From: Beta vulgaris subsp. vulgaris
Lineage: Eukaryota; Streptophyta; Magnoliopsida; Caryophyllales; Amaranthaceae
Assembly (NCBI RefSeq): GCF_026745355.1
Contig: NC_079202.1
Span: 31,616,702-31,680,701 of the forward strand
Length of the DNA: 64,000 nucleotides
Reading direction: 5' to 3'
Below are positions 43,641-55,337 of the stretch, one piece after another. Made by a program: the position numbers and the translations under genes. The stretch's first letter is position 1; each line of letters begins with the position of its first letter. The notes under the pieces are model-generated. The model had not been told where the DNA came from. It searched no databases and worked only from the letters and a program-made list of their open reading frames with translations.

Positions 43641-46325
43641 CGAAATATAGCAATTCAATATTGTAGGCTCTTCGGCTTTTATTTTGACACGTCGTCTAGT
43701 CATTCTTCGGACCCGGTTTAAGGCCTGGTGCCTAGATAGGAAATTATTTTGGGGCATAAACTGGAAACAACTATTTGATAAACTTCATTTTTATTGCACC
43801 CAAGTTGAAAACCAAGAACAAGGTATGGCTTACATGCAACACCAGCGTTTAATTGCAGAGGATTCGTCTCTTGCCTATATGTACTAGCGGCAAAGGATGA
43901 AGTCGAACTTTATTCAGGTTGGGGATCTTCCTTCGAAACTCCTTTTCCGTCGCCTTCGTCAGAATCAACAACGAAACACCATCCATATGTTATAGAATGA
44001 GAATGGAGATTGGATCTCTAACCAAAAAGAGCTTGAAGCTCTAATTTCGAATCAGTTTCATACTCTGCTTACTTCCAATGGTGGAAGCGGCCATTCCACC
44101 GAACAACAAGGCGAAGAAATTGACTTAGTACTACGTGAATTGCATCTTCCAGGTTTAAGCAATGATGAAATTTCTGCTTTAATGCAACCGTTATCGAAGG
44201 ATGAGGTTAAGCAAGCTCCTTTCTCCTTACCCAATGATAAATCTTCGAGATTGGATGGTTTTAATACGGAATTTTTCAAAACTTACTGGACCACTGTAGG
44301 GGAATGTGTAACAGCAGAGGCTCAAAGATTCTTTAGAACAGGTCATTTTTTTGAAGGAATGGAATCTCACGTTACTTGTTCTCATTCCAAAAGTCAACCC
44401 ACCCATTGAGGTAAATCAGTTACGTCCAATTAGTCTTTGCAATGTTCTTTACAAATGTATGACAAAATGTATGGTAAATCGAATGAAACAGCTGCTGCCG
44501 AAAATAATAAATCAGTTACGTCCAATTAGTCTTTGCAATGTTCTTTACAAATGCATGACAAAATGTATGGTAAATCGAATGAAACAGCTGCTGCCGAAAA
44601 TAATAGATGATTTCCAATCTGCTTTCATTCCGGTTCGTCTTATGTTTGATAACATCCCGGTTGCACATGAAATAACTCATTGCATAAACAACAAGCACCG
44701 GGGCTCAGAACATCTGGCAGCTCTTAAACTTGATATGAACAAGGCTTATGATCGGGTAAACTGGGTTTTTTTACTAAAAGCTCTACGAGCTTACGGATTC
44801 CCAGATCATTGGTGGTCGTTGATCCACGAATGCATTTCAACTGTGACATACATGATGCTCATCAATGGGGGAGTTACAGACCCTTTCTCTCCGACTTGTG
44901 GATTACGTCAAGGGGATCCCTTCTCGCCCTACCTATTTTTGTTCTGTATGGAAATCTTATCTCGCATGACTACATTGGCTACTGACATTCGTCAGTTTCA
45001 GGTATACGAATAGGGAAGCGAGAGCCGAGAATTTCCCATCTGTTTTTTGCAGATGATTTGATGTTTTTCTTCAAAGCGTCTCAAGCTTCTTGTAGTGCAG
45101 TGAATTTGGTCATTCGTAGATTCTGCAATGTCTCGCGCCAACTGCTGAATTTACACAAATCTTATGTCAAATTTAGTCCCAACATTCCGGAAGATATGCA
45201 ACAGCAATATAAATCACTTTTGGGTGTAGATGCTCGGTTATCGTTAGGTACCTATCTCGGCATCCCAATAGATCTACAGGGTTCTAAGGTGTAACATTTT
45301 ACTTTTCTACTAGATACGATTACGAAGAGGATTACTCGATGGAATCATTCTAGTATCTCCCAATCGGCAAAGGTAATTATCATAAATTCTATTCTCATAG
45401 GAGCGCTCATGCACCATTTGGCGGTGTTTAGAATCCCAGTAACTATTATTAATAAGTTAGAAAGCATACTGGTAGTTTTTTTCTGGAAGGATAATCAGGG
45501 AAAAGGAATTCATTGGAAGAAACGCGAGATTATTCAACAGAGGCTCAAGGGGGCTTAGGAATTCGAAACATTGGGGTTCTAAATCAGGCTTTGCTTATGA
45601 AAAAGGCATGGCATGTTAAGCAACATCCGCAGCTACTCCTTTCAAGAATTTACCAACGCATCAACAGGCCGGTTTCTTCCCCGGTTCGTCATACTCGGCT
45701 TTCTTCTTGGGGGCGCAACGGAATTGTAAAGGCCACTGAGATGCTCGGGCATCACTCTTGCTGGAAAGTAGGGAATGGTAACACTATTGGGGTCTCTTTT
45801 CATCGTTGGATCCATGGTTTCAATCCTATCTTCAAAGACAACACTCCACTTTTGGAAGCCCGTCATTTAAAAGTCAGCGACTTAATTCTGGATAATTAAC
45901 AAGGATGGGATCTTCGAAAACTTTATAGGCTTTTTGACCCATCTTCTGCTCGCCGTATTATGGGTATCGAATTACCTTCTTCTCCGGAATACAAAGATGA
46001 ACAATTCTGGCCTTATAGTCAATCCGGAGATTACACTACCAAATTGGGGTATGCAATTTTACTCCAACAGAAAAATGAAATTTGTAGCATGACATCTTCA
46101 TTTGAGACGAAATTTTTTCGCATCCTATGGGGATTGAGCATCATGCCAAAATGGAAACTTTTCCTTTGGAAACTGTGGCACAATGGGCTAGCTACTAAGA
46201 GTAATATCTTCAAACGAAGGGTCGGTACCTCTAGCGAGTGCCCCATCTGTTTGGATGATAATGAAGACACTCAGCACCTCTCCCGTTGGTGCCCTCTAGC
46301 GTGTCAAGCTTAGGCTCATCGACAA
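43641..46325 (+). pseudogene. LINE-C ORF2 reverse transcriptase and zinc-finger RVT
   Basis: Linker with GLSNDEISALMQPLSKDEVK and LPNDKSSRLDGFNTEFFKTY (44150-44290). RT: LTLLVLIPKVNPPIEVNQLR, then a 32-residue in-frame duplication. It continues DDFQSAFIPVRLMFDN, LKLDMNKAYDRVNWVFLLKA, TCGLRQGDPFSPYLFLFCME and, after a shift, HLFFADDLMFFF with FADD at 45046-45057. TYLGIPIDLQGSK follows near 45250. The zf-RVT part includes GGLGIRNIGVLNQALLMKKA, FFRILWGLSIMPKWKLFLWK and CPICLDDNEDTQHLSRWCP. The catalytic pair is intact; frameshifts and stops prevent function. Confidence 0.92.
44413..44604 (+). repeat. In-frame 96-bp tandem duplication in LINE-C RT
   Basis: 44413-44508 is repeated at 44509-44604 with one visible substitution. 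It encodes 32 residues beginning NQLRPISLCNVLYKC, the RT fingers block. The period is a multiple of three, so the ORF stays open. Confidence 0.95.
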
Positions 46326-46639
46326 ATGAATATGGTTCCGTTGTCTCCTAATACCCTCTCGTTTAGAGAATGGCTTAACTATTGGATAACTTATTTTCAC
46401 AAGGAAGATGGTTACCAAGGTTCACGCGTTCCAAAATTTGTGAGTACCCTCTGGTCCATTTGGCGCTCACGAAATGAGCAAGTACAGCAAAGGTCAACCC
46501 CTCAATCGATCAACCTAAGCCTTCAGGATAATGATGACCAGCATGCCACCTTTATCACTCCTAGGTTGGATCCATCCAGAAATCCTAGGGACCCAAATTT
46601 TCCGCCTGGGTTTCACAATGCACATATAGGCCGAGCTCA

Positions 46640-47057
46640 AATGGGTGAGTCTCCTTTTATAATTCAAATCGATGCTTCATGGGATAAACTCCGAACCTCA
46701 TGTGGTATAGCCTGGGTCACTGTTTCCTCCACAGACACTATCAACAGGGAACAAGGATGTTTCTGCTACGCTTCTTTGGCACTTTTGGCGGACTGTATAG
46801 CATGTCTTAAAGCTATCACCTGGGCTCGTCAATCAGGCTATATGCACATTACCGTCATTACTAAATCCTACAATCTCATTCAACTGCTGAGCCCAGGAAA
46901 GTATATGGATATAAATGTTAAATGGACCATAGAGCAAATCCGAAATATAGCATCATTGCTGGCTACTTGCCAGATTATTCAGGTCCCCGGCACTCAGGTA
47001 ATGCAGGCGCATCTTTTGGCTCAATGGTGTCGGAAAAATCAGGTGGGCGTTGGATAA
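46640..47057 (+). pseudogene. LINE-C C-terminal RNase H
   Basis: FIIQIDASWDKLRTSCGIAW starts an RNase H of the RVT_3 type found at the end of many plant L1 ORF2s. It continues with LADCIACLKAITWARQSGYM, TVITKSYNLIQLL and QVMQAHLLAQWC. The first Asp (IDAS) and ADC-E-like positions are visible; the usual Asp of the third block reads TKSY, so activity is doubtful. The stop is at 47055-47057, with 50 bases to the element end. LINE-A and LINE-B have no such domain. Confidence 0.87.
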
Positions 47058-47107
47058 GGGATAGTAGGGGTCTTTTTCTTTTCTTATCTTGTTTTTAAGT
47101 CCAATTC

Positions 47108-47385
47108 GACTTAGGGGGTTTGATCAGGTAGTTGGAGGTAAGGTGTAAGATTAGAATATATTAGGCGATAATGGAGTTGTATGTGTTGATGATCCGGTGA
47201 TAATGATTCAGTGATGATGATCATATAGGGGTTCTATGGTTTTGAAGGATGATTGGAGTGGTATGATGCGCAGGTGATGTGGCGCAAAGGGGGTATGTGG
47301 TGAGTAAGGTGAAGATGTCAGGTGACGAAAATTAGGAGGTGCGACACTAGATGGTGAGAGATTAGTATGACGATGTAGGTGAGTG
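47108..47385 (+). repeat. Duplicated segment, copy A part 4
   Basis: Homologous to 59352-59599 (GGAGGTAAGGTGTAAGATTA, ATGATGATCA, GGTGATGTGGCGCAAAGGGG). Non-coding. It ends with ggtgagtg (47378-47385), the left target duplication of the following hAT element. Confidence 0.9.
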
Positions 47386-49373
47386 TAGTGGTGTCAGAAT
47401 CAGATCTGACCGCTGGGTCAACCTGATTCTGACCTGACTTGAACCTGGTTCGACCTGTGAGGGTCAGTCCTTAGACCTGACCGAAACCTGACCTGGGATT
47501 ACCCAGACCTGACCGGCACCCGGCAAGATTATATCCTGACCTGTTCAGACAGACCTGCTCTCAAACCCGAACCCGACCGCAATCAACAAGATATTATTAA
47601 AATTCAATTTTTTTTATATCTACAAAATAATTTAAATATGTTAATTTATAAAATTACTTACATTTAATAATTAATTAAATAAAAAATTAAAAATTAAATT
47701 ACATTTAATTTGACTATTTGAGGGTTACACTTTCAATATCATGTATTTGTTTATATTTTTATTTTCATTTATTTTTGAATTATTTGTGTACATTATTCTC
47801 TTGTTTTAATTTTACATCTATTGATGTATATTATTAAAGTCACAACGTCAACATGTAAATTATTTTTACTAAAATTAAATTGAACAAAAATTGAGTTGGA
47901 ACTTGACAAATTTTAATCAAAAATTGAACTTGACTAACCAAAGCGGTTTAGTAACCAAATTAATTTATTGTTATCTACATCAAATTGTACTTGAATTTAC
48001 AAGTCAATTATTTTTACTTTGATTTTTTATTAAACTTATTAAACCTAAGATAACATCAACTTACAAAACTATTTCTAGATCCCAAACCAGCGATTTTAAA
48101 TCGCTTAATCAAGTACTTGTTAACTACTGGTTTTATGCAAATCTTGTTCAATTAACAAACACCACCAACAATCTTTATCATTTCTGAAAAAGCAAGAGAT
48201 TCTACATGCAATATCATAATACTGTTAAATTAATAAGAATATAAAATTAAGAAAAAGACAGTAAATAAACAAATAAATTAACAAAAACAAGAAGAAAAAG
48301 ACAGTAAACGAAAAAATAAATTAATAAAAACAAGAAAAATGAATTACAAAATTCTGAATTATTCAGCGCAAAAAATAATATTATACGAATTAAAAATCTA
48401 AAAACTAATATTTAAATAAGCTAAATTAATAAACGAATTGCGAAAATAATGTATATTGACAAGCTAAATCAAAAATCTAAAACAACATTCAGCCTTGTTG
48501 AAGATTTCGACAATTAAAAATCTAAAAAATAATATATAAACAAGCTAAATTAAGAAATGATTTACAACGATGAACAAACAAAATTAAAAATAGACAAAAT
48601 TTCCCCTCAAAAAAAAAATAGACAATGAAGACCGGCGAGATGATGAGAGAATGAAGACCGACCGGCGAGATCTGGAAACTAAATCTGAAGCCATTGATAT
48701 CGAACAAACGAACGATAAGCTTGAACGTTCGCGTGAAAGAGAGAAGAAGAGACGTTGCGTGCTTGAACGACCGCGAAGCTTGAACGACGGTGGCGAAGAG
48801 AGGTGCGTGAGAGAGAAAGTTGAAGGAGATCTACCATGAGAGGGAGGGAGGATTACGAGTCAGGCTGAGGAAGGAAATCTCAGAGAGGGAGAAGTGAGAG
48901 TGAGGTGAGGGAGGCTATTACTGAGGAATGATGATAGGAGGGAAGGGAGAGGGTTTAGGGTTAGAAAGGGATGTAGTTCAATGGTTGGATTTTGATCTTT
49001 TCAAATCAATGGTCTTAATTCATAATCTTTGACATTATATTTTGACCAATGAGAATTGAGAGTGGTCAATCACATGGATTGCTAACTTAATCAATGGTTG
49101 GATTTTCATCTTTATAAAATCAATGGTTTTTCCTTCAAAAAAATTTTAATAGCCTAAACTACTAATAAACTAGTATTGTATTTTGATATTATTATGATTT
49201 GAGTATTCTAATTTCTAGTTCTAATATTATTAGTTTACTAACTTTAGAAATTAGTAGTATTACTAGAAATTAATAGAAATTAGAAACTTTCAAAATTTAA
49301 TTAGTATTATTGATTTTTGAGAAATTAGTTTTCTAAATTTAATTAGTATTGTCATTTGTTATAGTAAACATAT

Positions 49374-51440
49374 CAAGAGTCGTTATACTAATTTATAATC
49401 AATAGAGTATTAAACGGGTTTTATAATGATTTTAATACCAAAATTATACTAAAATGATTAAACACATTGATAAAATTATTTGTTTATACTTTATCATATA
49501 TAGTCACAACATAAAGCATATATACCGTGTTATGTTAGTTATTGCTATTGCTATTCTTAACATTGTTGCTACTATATTACTATTAGTATTTATATTGTTA
49601 TTGTTAAGAATCTGTAATTGTAAATAGTTATACTAGTTATATATGTTGCTTGTGGTCATTGTTACAAAACTAAATTTATTGAAATATTACTTATATACAA
49701 CTATTACGTACTCAATTGAAGTTTTAATTATAGTCATTTACGTGAACTATATTATAACAATATACTTATATTGATGCGTGATTGTATCTATGAGGTTTAA
49801 GCCATAGAAATATATGAAGAGTCGTTCTACTCCTTTACTCATTAGAGTGGTTTTACTCAATTGATTAGTCCAAATACGAGTTCACTATGAGACTACACTA
49901 AACATCATGGTAAACAATATAGTGTTTTTATTAGTTTTTTCGTTATCATCCATATATCTATCGCACGCATACGTAGGGGGATAATGATTTGGGGGTATAA
50001 TTCATTATCATTATTATTGTGCAACTTATGAACCCTCGTTATAATCACCTAGGCCTCATATGAACCGTCGTTGTAAACATATGAATGTATGATTGTCATT
50101 TGTTATAGCATTATTATAACATATTAAGAGTCGTTATACTAATTTATAATCAATAGAGTATTAGATTGGTTCTACAATTATTTTGATATAAATCTAGTAA
50201 TTGATCGTATATTTGTTGTTAATATATAATTCTCATTATGTTATCGGTAGTTAAGTTATTAGAGCATATTAAGAGTCGATGCTCCTCATACTCGTTAATA
50301 ATCAAATAATCAATCACGTATTCGCTATAATGGTTCCAATATTATAATCGTCCTAATACATTTAAGCCTACTGATAAAATAGTTTCTTTATAGTCATATA
50401 TATATACAAAGTTAAGAGAATACCATAAATACTATATTTAGTAACTAGTAAGTACTTTTTAGCAATTAACTTATTGATGTTACTTTTAATAAGTTATAGT
50501 TAGCTTTTATATGGGGTAATGATATGGGATATAATTTACTATTATTAGTATTGTGCAACATATGAACCCGCGTTATAATCACGTAGGCGGTAGACCTCAT
50601 ATAGTCATATGAACCGTCGTTGTAAATCTATGAATGTATGATTATCATTTGTTATACTATTTATTGTTATTGTTATTGTTATTGTTATTATTCCTCTTCG
50701 TATTTGTATTACTTTAATAATAAATCCTTTATATGAAATTTGGAACTGATCTTGTACTCGTTATTATTGTCGTTGGTTATGAATTATGATATATAATACT
50801 AGCCTTCATATGCACGCGATGCGTGCGTTAATTTCAAATTTTGTTATTCTATTAGATACTCCATTTGTACTTTATTTATGATTAAACTTACATATGAAAA
50901 ATTCAACAGTTCGATGAATTTAGATATATTACGCTAATGTAAAAAAATAAAAAAGGTTGTGAGTGATTGTTAACATTAATTTTTTGTGAATGAATATTGA
51001 ACAGAAAGAACAAAAATAATGAGTCGGTTTAACTGAATTAAAGAGTATCAAATGTAGTGAATGTTCAGACTTTTCATATGCACGTTATGTATGCCATCTT
51101 TTTTTATAAGGTATAAATATTTTGTCCATTTAATTTTTAATTGAAGTATTTGATGCATATACCATTTTAAACTTGTTTTAAATGGCAAGTTGGAATGAGA
51201 ATTTTTAAATGATTTGCTTTTGTAATTTTTTTTCATTCCATTAATTAGATCATTAACGATATTTTAGTCACTTCAAAAGAGGACACCACACCTCCTCCCT
51301 TGGCTTATATAATAGAGATTAAAACATATGAAGAGTCGTCTCTACTCCTTTACTCATTAGGGTGGTTTTACGCAGTTGATTAGTCGAAATAAGAGTTGAC
51401 TAAGAGAATACACTAACATCACGATAATACTTTTATTAAT
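49374..51440. repeat. Diverged internal repeats of the hAT interior
   Basis: Repeated blocks: AAGAGTCGTTATACTAATTT at 49374 and 50130; GAACCGTCGTTGTAAA at about 50057 and 50608; CTCCTTTACTCATTAG at about 49830 and 51345; TAACATAT/GTATGATT.. stretches between. They look like an old, partly duplicated AT-rich core. No coding capacity. Confidence 0.75.
50799..51318 (-). mobile_element. Short non-autonomous Helitron inside the hAT element
   Basis: In minus orientation it starts TCTCTATTATATAAGCCAAG (complement of the right end at 51318). It ends with the hairpin GCACGC-ATC-GCGTGC (complement of 50812-50826), a 9-base spacer and CTAG (50799-50802). Host bases are A on the left (50798) and T on the right (51319), as Helitrons insert between A and T. 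520 bp, no genes. A degenerate second hairpin (CATATGCACG..TGTATGCC) at about 51078 suggests an older copy inside. Confidence 0.85.
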
Positions 51441-51879
51441 ATGATTCATTAACAAAATACATAACAAAATCAAGATGACCCGATCAGGAGTTACCCGAAG
51501 TTGAATTGGCGTTCAACAGCGAATGGACCCGATGTTTCACAATGATCGAACTAAGATGAGTAAGATCATTACTAATTCAACCCGAGTATATTTCACTTAA
51601 CTCAACCGCACATGGAACCTAAATACGATCTTCGCAAACCCGGCTAAAAAAATGTCAAAGGGCAATTATACCCGAGAATGGATCGACTTGTAAACGGAAC
51701 GTTCAGACCTGTTCGGCACCCGGGAATCCAATGATTCAAATGTGTTCGACCCAGTTGAACAAAACCTGACCAGTCATGACCCGGGGCACTGACAATCAGA
51801 ATCCTGACCTGTCCGGGTATGACCTGGTTCGCCGTGGGTATACCCAGAACCTGTTTACTAACCTGTTTTGACACCACTA

Positions 51880-52150
51880 GGTGAGTGAGAGAGTTAAGGA
51901 ATATGCGAGAGAATTTGTTTTGTGCCGTAGAGATTACTATTGAAACGGTGAGTTGTTATATAGTATAGGTAGGTTTAGGTAGTTGTATTGTAATAGGTTT
52001 CTGAAAGTTTATAGTTTTCTAAAAGATTTTAGAAAAGAGTTAGTAAATGATATTTAAAAACACTTTGGAAAAAGATTATTTTTATAAAAGATATTTTAAA
52101 AACACTTCGGGGAAAGATTTTTTTTATAAAAACTGATCAATAGACAATAG
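51880..52150 (+). repeat. Duplicated segment, copy A part 5
   Basis: From ggtgagtg it reads GAGAATTTGTTTTGTGCCGT, then GTATAGGTAGGTTTAG, GTTGTATTGTAATAGGTTT and AAAGATTTTAGAAAAGAGT. It is homologous to 59600-59690 joined to 63811-64000. Non-coding. It ends around 52150, where the window-end homologue also stops. Confidence 0.9.
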
Positions 52151-53125
52151 AGGTCTGAACTTTGGGTGATTATTTTTAAAAGGTCTGAACTATTAATTAA
52201 CCTATGTAGGTCCCAACTTTAGGGGGTCTTAACTTTTAGCGGGCCCTAGTGACTTAAAATTGCACCTTTAGCATGAAGGTGGTCAAAGGTAACCTCATAA
52301 CTCATGTCTAACGAGGAATACTTCCTTTGCGGTTTCTTTTTTAGGCTTGATGGCATTACGTGTAGGTCCATCTGAGACAGTGACATGAAGGTGCTTAGAA
52401 GGTATTCCAATCGGAGTAACAATGAAGTCGGACTTGATCGAAAGTTGAGAATTGAGCTATGTGGTATGATGTTGTTAAGTTCATTATTGATCCTTTGTGG
52501 GTCATCTACCACTGTATCAAAGCTATCTAGGGCCTCGTAATCTGCACTAGAATTTTCTTGAAGAACAATGTAGTTTGCCTTTAGTATGCCAACACGTGTT
52601 ATAAGATCCACTAGCATACGTACCCTTCAACTCAGCGACTTGTTCTTGAAATGTGTTTGTCATATTGTATCCTGCAATGGATCGTTTATTAGGAGATTAG
52701 AAATGAAGTGATGATAGAGAGAGAAATCGAATGAGAGAATGTATGTTTGTTTAAAAGTTGAGTTTCTAGGAACAAACTTGAATATCCTGAATAAATGATG
52801 TTTTGATTTTTTTTTTATGCACCTAGACCTAATGCATGTATGTATGACTCTTTTGCATGCTTCTAGATGCATGTATGCATGACTCAATCTATGCGTTCGA
52901 ATTTGTAAAGCCACCTACATATTGCAAAAGAGGAAATCAAATTGCTTGTAGTTCGGGATTACTAAATGTGGAATGCATAAGTTGAAATGAAGAGTATGGA
53001 TGCAATGATACTCCTAAATGCTTGATAACTCTAGTTATGCATGAAGTATATGAATGATGGACTATGCAATGCAGAGGGACTCCTATATGAATGCACTCCT
53101 AATTGACATGAAACTCTAATGATTT
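52151..53125. other. Unassigned region
   Basis: One minus-strand open frame (52617-52246, 123 aa) starts MLVDLITRVGILKANYIVLQ and has no domain I recognise. It has no clear neighbours in the same frame. It may be a captured or degenerate fragment. The remainder is AT-rich, grading after about 52990 into the degenerate ACTCCTA repeat described next. Confidence 0.35.
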
Positions 53126-54760
53126 CACTAGTGGAAAATAAGGAAGGGCTGCGCTAAAAAAGGCCCTTAGGGCTGGTATTCTGACAGCAGCCCTTTCCAT
53201 GCATAGCAGCCCTTCACTTTAAAGGAAGGGCTGCGTTTTTAACAAAAAACGTAGTCCTTCATGTGTAAAAGGGTTGTATTTTTGAACTAAAAACGCAGCC
53301 CTTCTTCAAGTGAAGGGTTGCGTTTTTGTCAAAAACGCAGCCCTTTTAACTTAGAAGGGTTGCGGTTTTAGCTCAAAACCGCAGCCCTTTTGGACCCCAA
53401 AAAAATAAATTTTTTTATTAAAATCGAAGGCTCTAAACATCATTAAATTATTAGTTATAATTGAAATACATGATTGAATTCGATAGATGCTTCATGCTGG
53501 TAGCTAAACTTGAGCGAAAGATTACAAATATGTTTAATTTGTACATATAACTTAACCAATGGTAGGAGGACGAATAACAATTTCGTCACAATCAACCCAA
53601 ACCAACACTCGAGTACACCTAAAATTTTCTGGAACTCCAGTGCCATCTGGTAAGACAACCGCTTTCACATTGACATTCTCACTTTCTAAAAAAATGAAAA
53701 AATGAAAAACATATACTAAAAAAAAACGAAAATCAGAAACTAAAAAAACGAAGAACCGAACACATAAACTAAAAAACAAAAAAACGAAAAACAGAAACTA
53801 AAAAAAAAAAAGAAAAACAGAAACTAAAAAAACAAGTGTTGATGGAGATCTGAACGAACGAACGAGGGAGGAAGCCGTCGGTGGATTTGTTGCGTCGAGC
53901 GAGTGTTGCGACAATAGATTTGAACAGTAGCAATTTCCTTCCATAGATTCAGAAGGAGTTCGACGACCGACAGTTTGAGGAGGAGGAGGGCTAGGCTGCT
54001 CGTGGTGAGGCGGTCAGGAGGTGGCGTCGCAATGTTGCTGCACATAGAGAAGGGCGTCGCAATGGTCAGGCGTTGTTGTTGAGATTTAGGAGAGGAGGAA
54101 GGCTATCTGATGGCGTGAGGGAGGGATGGTGAGAGAGAGAGAATGAGTGAAGGGAGGATGGAGGAGGGAGGAGAGAGAGAATCAGTTCTAACGTGAGAGA
54201 GGAGAGAGAGAATGAGGGAGGGAGTGAGAAATAAACCCTAGCCCGCTTAACATTGTAAGCCCAATGCGCTTCTTTTCAAATAAAATAAAAAAAGCCCATA
54301 AAGGGCTGCGCTTTTCTTTAAAAACGCGGCCCTACTGTAAAGAAGGGCTGCGTTTTATTCAAAACCGCAACCCTACAATAAAGAAGGGTTGCATAATGAA
54401 GAATACGCAGCCCTTCCAGCGCAGCCCTTCCTTTTTTCCCCCTAGTGTTTTAGAATCCTAGACTTGATAGACTTCTAATGATGTTAGAATTCTACATTTG
54501 ACGGACTTTCAAGGATGCTAGACTCCTAAAGTGAATGAAACTCTAGTCGACCTAGACTCTTAAAATGGATGGAATTCTAATGGATTTAGACTCCTAAGAT
54601 GGATTAAATTCTAATGGCTTTAGACTCCTATTATGCACGGACTTTCTATGGATTATAGACTTCGAAGATGGACCAAACTCAAGCGAATGAAGACTCATAA
54701 CATGGACAAAGTTAGATGGGGTTAAGAACTCTAAATGGAGTGAAACTAGATGAACCTAGA
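53000..54760. repeat. Degenerate ACTCCTAA / TCTAATGG tandem repeat (split by CACTA)
   Basis: Loose units of about 40 bp such as TAGACTCCTAAGATGGATT and AATTCTAATGGATTTAGACT recur at 54450-54760 and more weakly at 53000-53122. The CACTA element sits within. No coding role is seen. Confidence 0.65.
53126..54447. mobile_element. Non-autonomous CACTA element, 1.3 kb
   Basis: Left end CACTAGTGGAAAATAAGGAA; right end, complement, CACTAGGGGGAAAAAAGGAA. Both continue GGGCTGCGCT. A 3-bp duplication ttt flanks it (53123-53125 and 54448-54450). CACTA ends with a 3-bp duplication define the superfamily. The subterminal parts (53139-53391 and 54299-54430) are arrays of AAGGGCTGCGTTTT hairpins. The interior has A-rich and GAGA-rich stretches and no transposase. 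A 74-codon minus-strand frame at 54045 is not convincing. Confidence 0.95.
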
Positions 54761-55117
54761 CATATGAGCTAGATAAACTTCTAATGGAGTTAGAATTCCT
54801 AAATGGATGAGACTTTTACAACAAGATGGATGCTGAACGGAATCCCAAATGGTGTGCACCTGAAAGATGGATAATATACATGAAAAGATAGGATATAGGA
54901 TGATTTTTTTGAAAAAAAATGTGATAGGAAAAAAAAGATGGACTTTTTTTCCTGACAAAGAAAAGTGGATATATACTTTTTGAAGTAGATAGGAGATTAA
55001 AGATGGGATGTAATTTTGAAACAAATAGGAGAATGTTTTTAAAAAAAAAAATGATGAATTTTCAAAAAAGATGGGAGATCGTTTTTTTTTAAAAAAAAAA
55101 TATGGGAAATATAGTTT
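54761..55117. other. A/T-homopolymer-rich region
   Basis: Alternating runs of T and A (for example 54905-54920, 55036-55050, 55082-55100) spaced by AGATGGGAGAT/GATGGACTTT-like words. A degenerate simple repeat, no gene. It contains the left copy of the SINE target duplication (55101-55117). Confidence 0.5.
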
Positions 55118-55320
55118 TTTTTTTATTATTAGGAAATTAAGTTAGCCCAAGAGCTAACCCCTACAAGGCTATTAACCTGTAGGAAACACCAACACATTGG
55201 CTGGTAAGGCATGCATAGCATGCAACGGAAATACCCCGGCATTTTGGCTGGTCAGGATCGAACCCCTGACCTCAAGGGCCAAGGGGGAGTGCTCTACCCA
55301 CTTGAGCTAACTCCTATCCT
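55118..55320 (-). mobile_element. tRNA-derived SINE
   Basis: 203 bp on the minus strand. The 5' end is tRNA-like, with an A box TAGCTCAAGTGGG (complement of 55296-55308) and B box GGTTCGATCC (complement of 55256-55265). A tRNA-unrelated body follows, with TTGCATGCTATGCATGCC, and an A-rich tail (complement of 55118-55129). A 17-bp duplication tatgggaaatatagttt flanks it at 55101-55117 and 55321-55337. Pol III would transcribe it and a LINE would move it. It is not a functional tRNA: acceptor and anticodon arms do not form. Confidence 0.93.
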
Positions 55321-55337
55321 TATGGGAAATATAGTTT

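Larger units (their letters stand above)
40163..47107 (+). mobile_element. LINE-C: near full-length L1 with RNase H
   Basis: 6945 bp between 15-bp duplications gacttagggggtttg (40148-40162 and 47108-47122). Copy B has the site once (near 59352). It has a 5' UTR (40163-40477), ORF1, ORF2 with endonuclease, RT, zinc-finger RVT and RNase H, and a very short 3' end without a long poly(A). It belongs to a different L1 subfamily from LINE-A and LINE-B. Many stops, but no large loss. A 96-bp tandem duplication lies in RT. Confidence 0.93.
47386..51879. mobile_element. Non-autonomous hAT element, 4.5 kb
   Basis: Terminal inverted repeats TAGTGGTGTCAGAA (left) and TAGTGGTGTCAAAA (right, complement), with an 8-bp duplication ggtgagtg at 47378-47385 and 51880-51887. 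The subterminal 190 bp (left) and 400 bp (right) are crowded with GACCTG/CCTGACC/ACCCG motifs, typical hAT transposase-binding regions. The interior is AT-rich with diverged internal repeats and a GA-rich block (48615-48960), and no transposase frame. A 520-bp Helitron lies within. Copy B (near 59590) has the site unoccupied. Confidence 0.9.

Noticed and set aside
48651..48839. Charged ORF in the hAT interior
   Set aside because: Reflects GA-rich sequence; not a BED finger or hAT dimerisation domain.
53824..54045. ORF inside the CACTA element
   Set aside because: Too short, no transposase motif, falls in a GA-rich stretch.
55245..55317. Possible tRNA gene on the minus strand
   Set aside because: A and B boxes are present, but no acceptor stem or proper anticodon arm forms, and the sequence continues into a SINE body with tail and target duplications.
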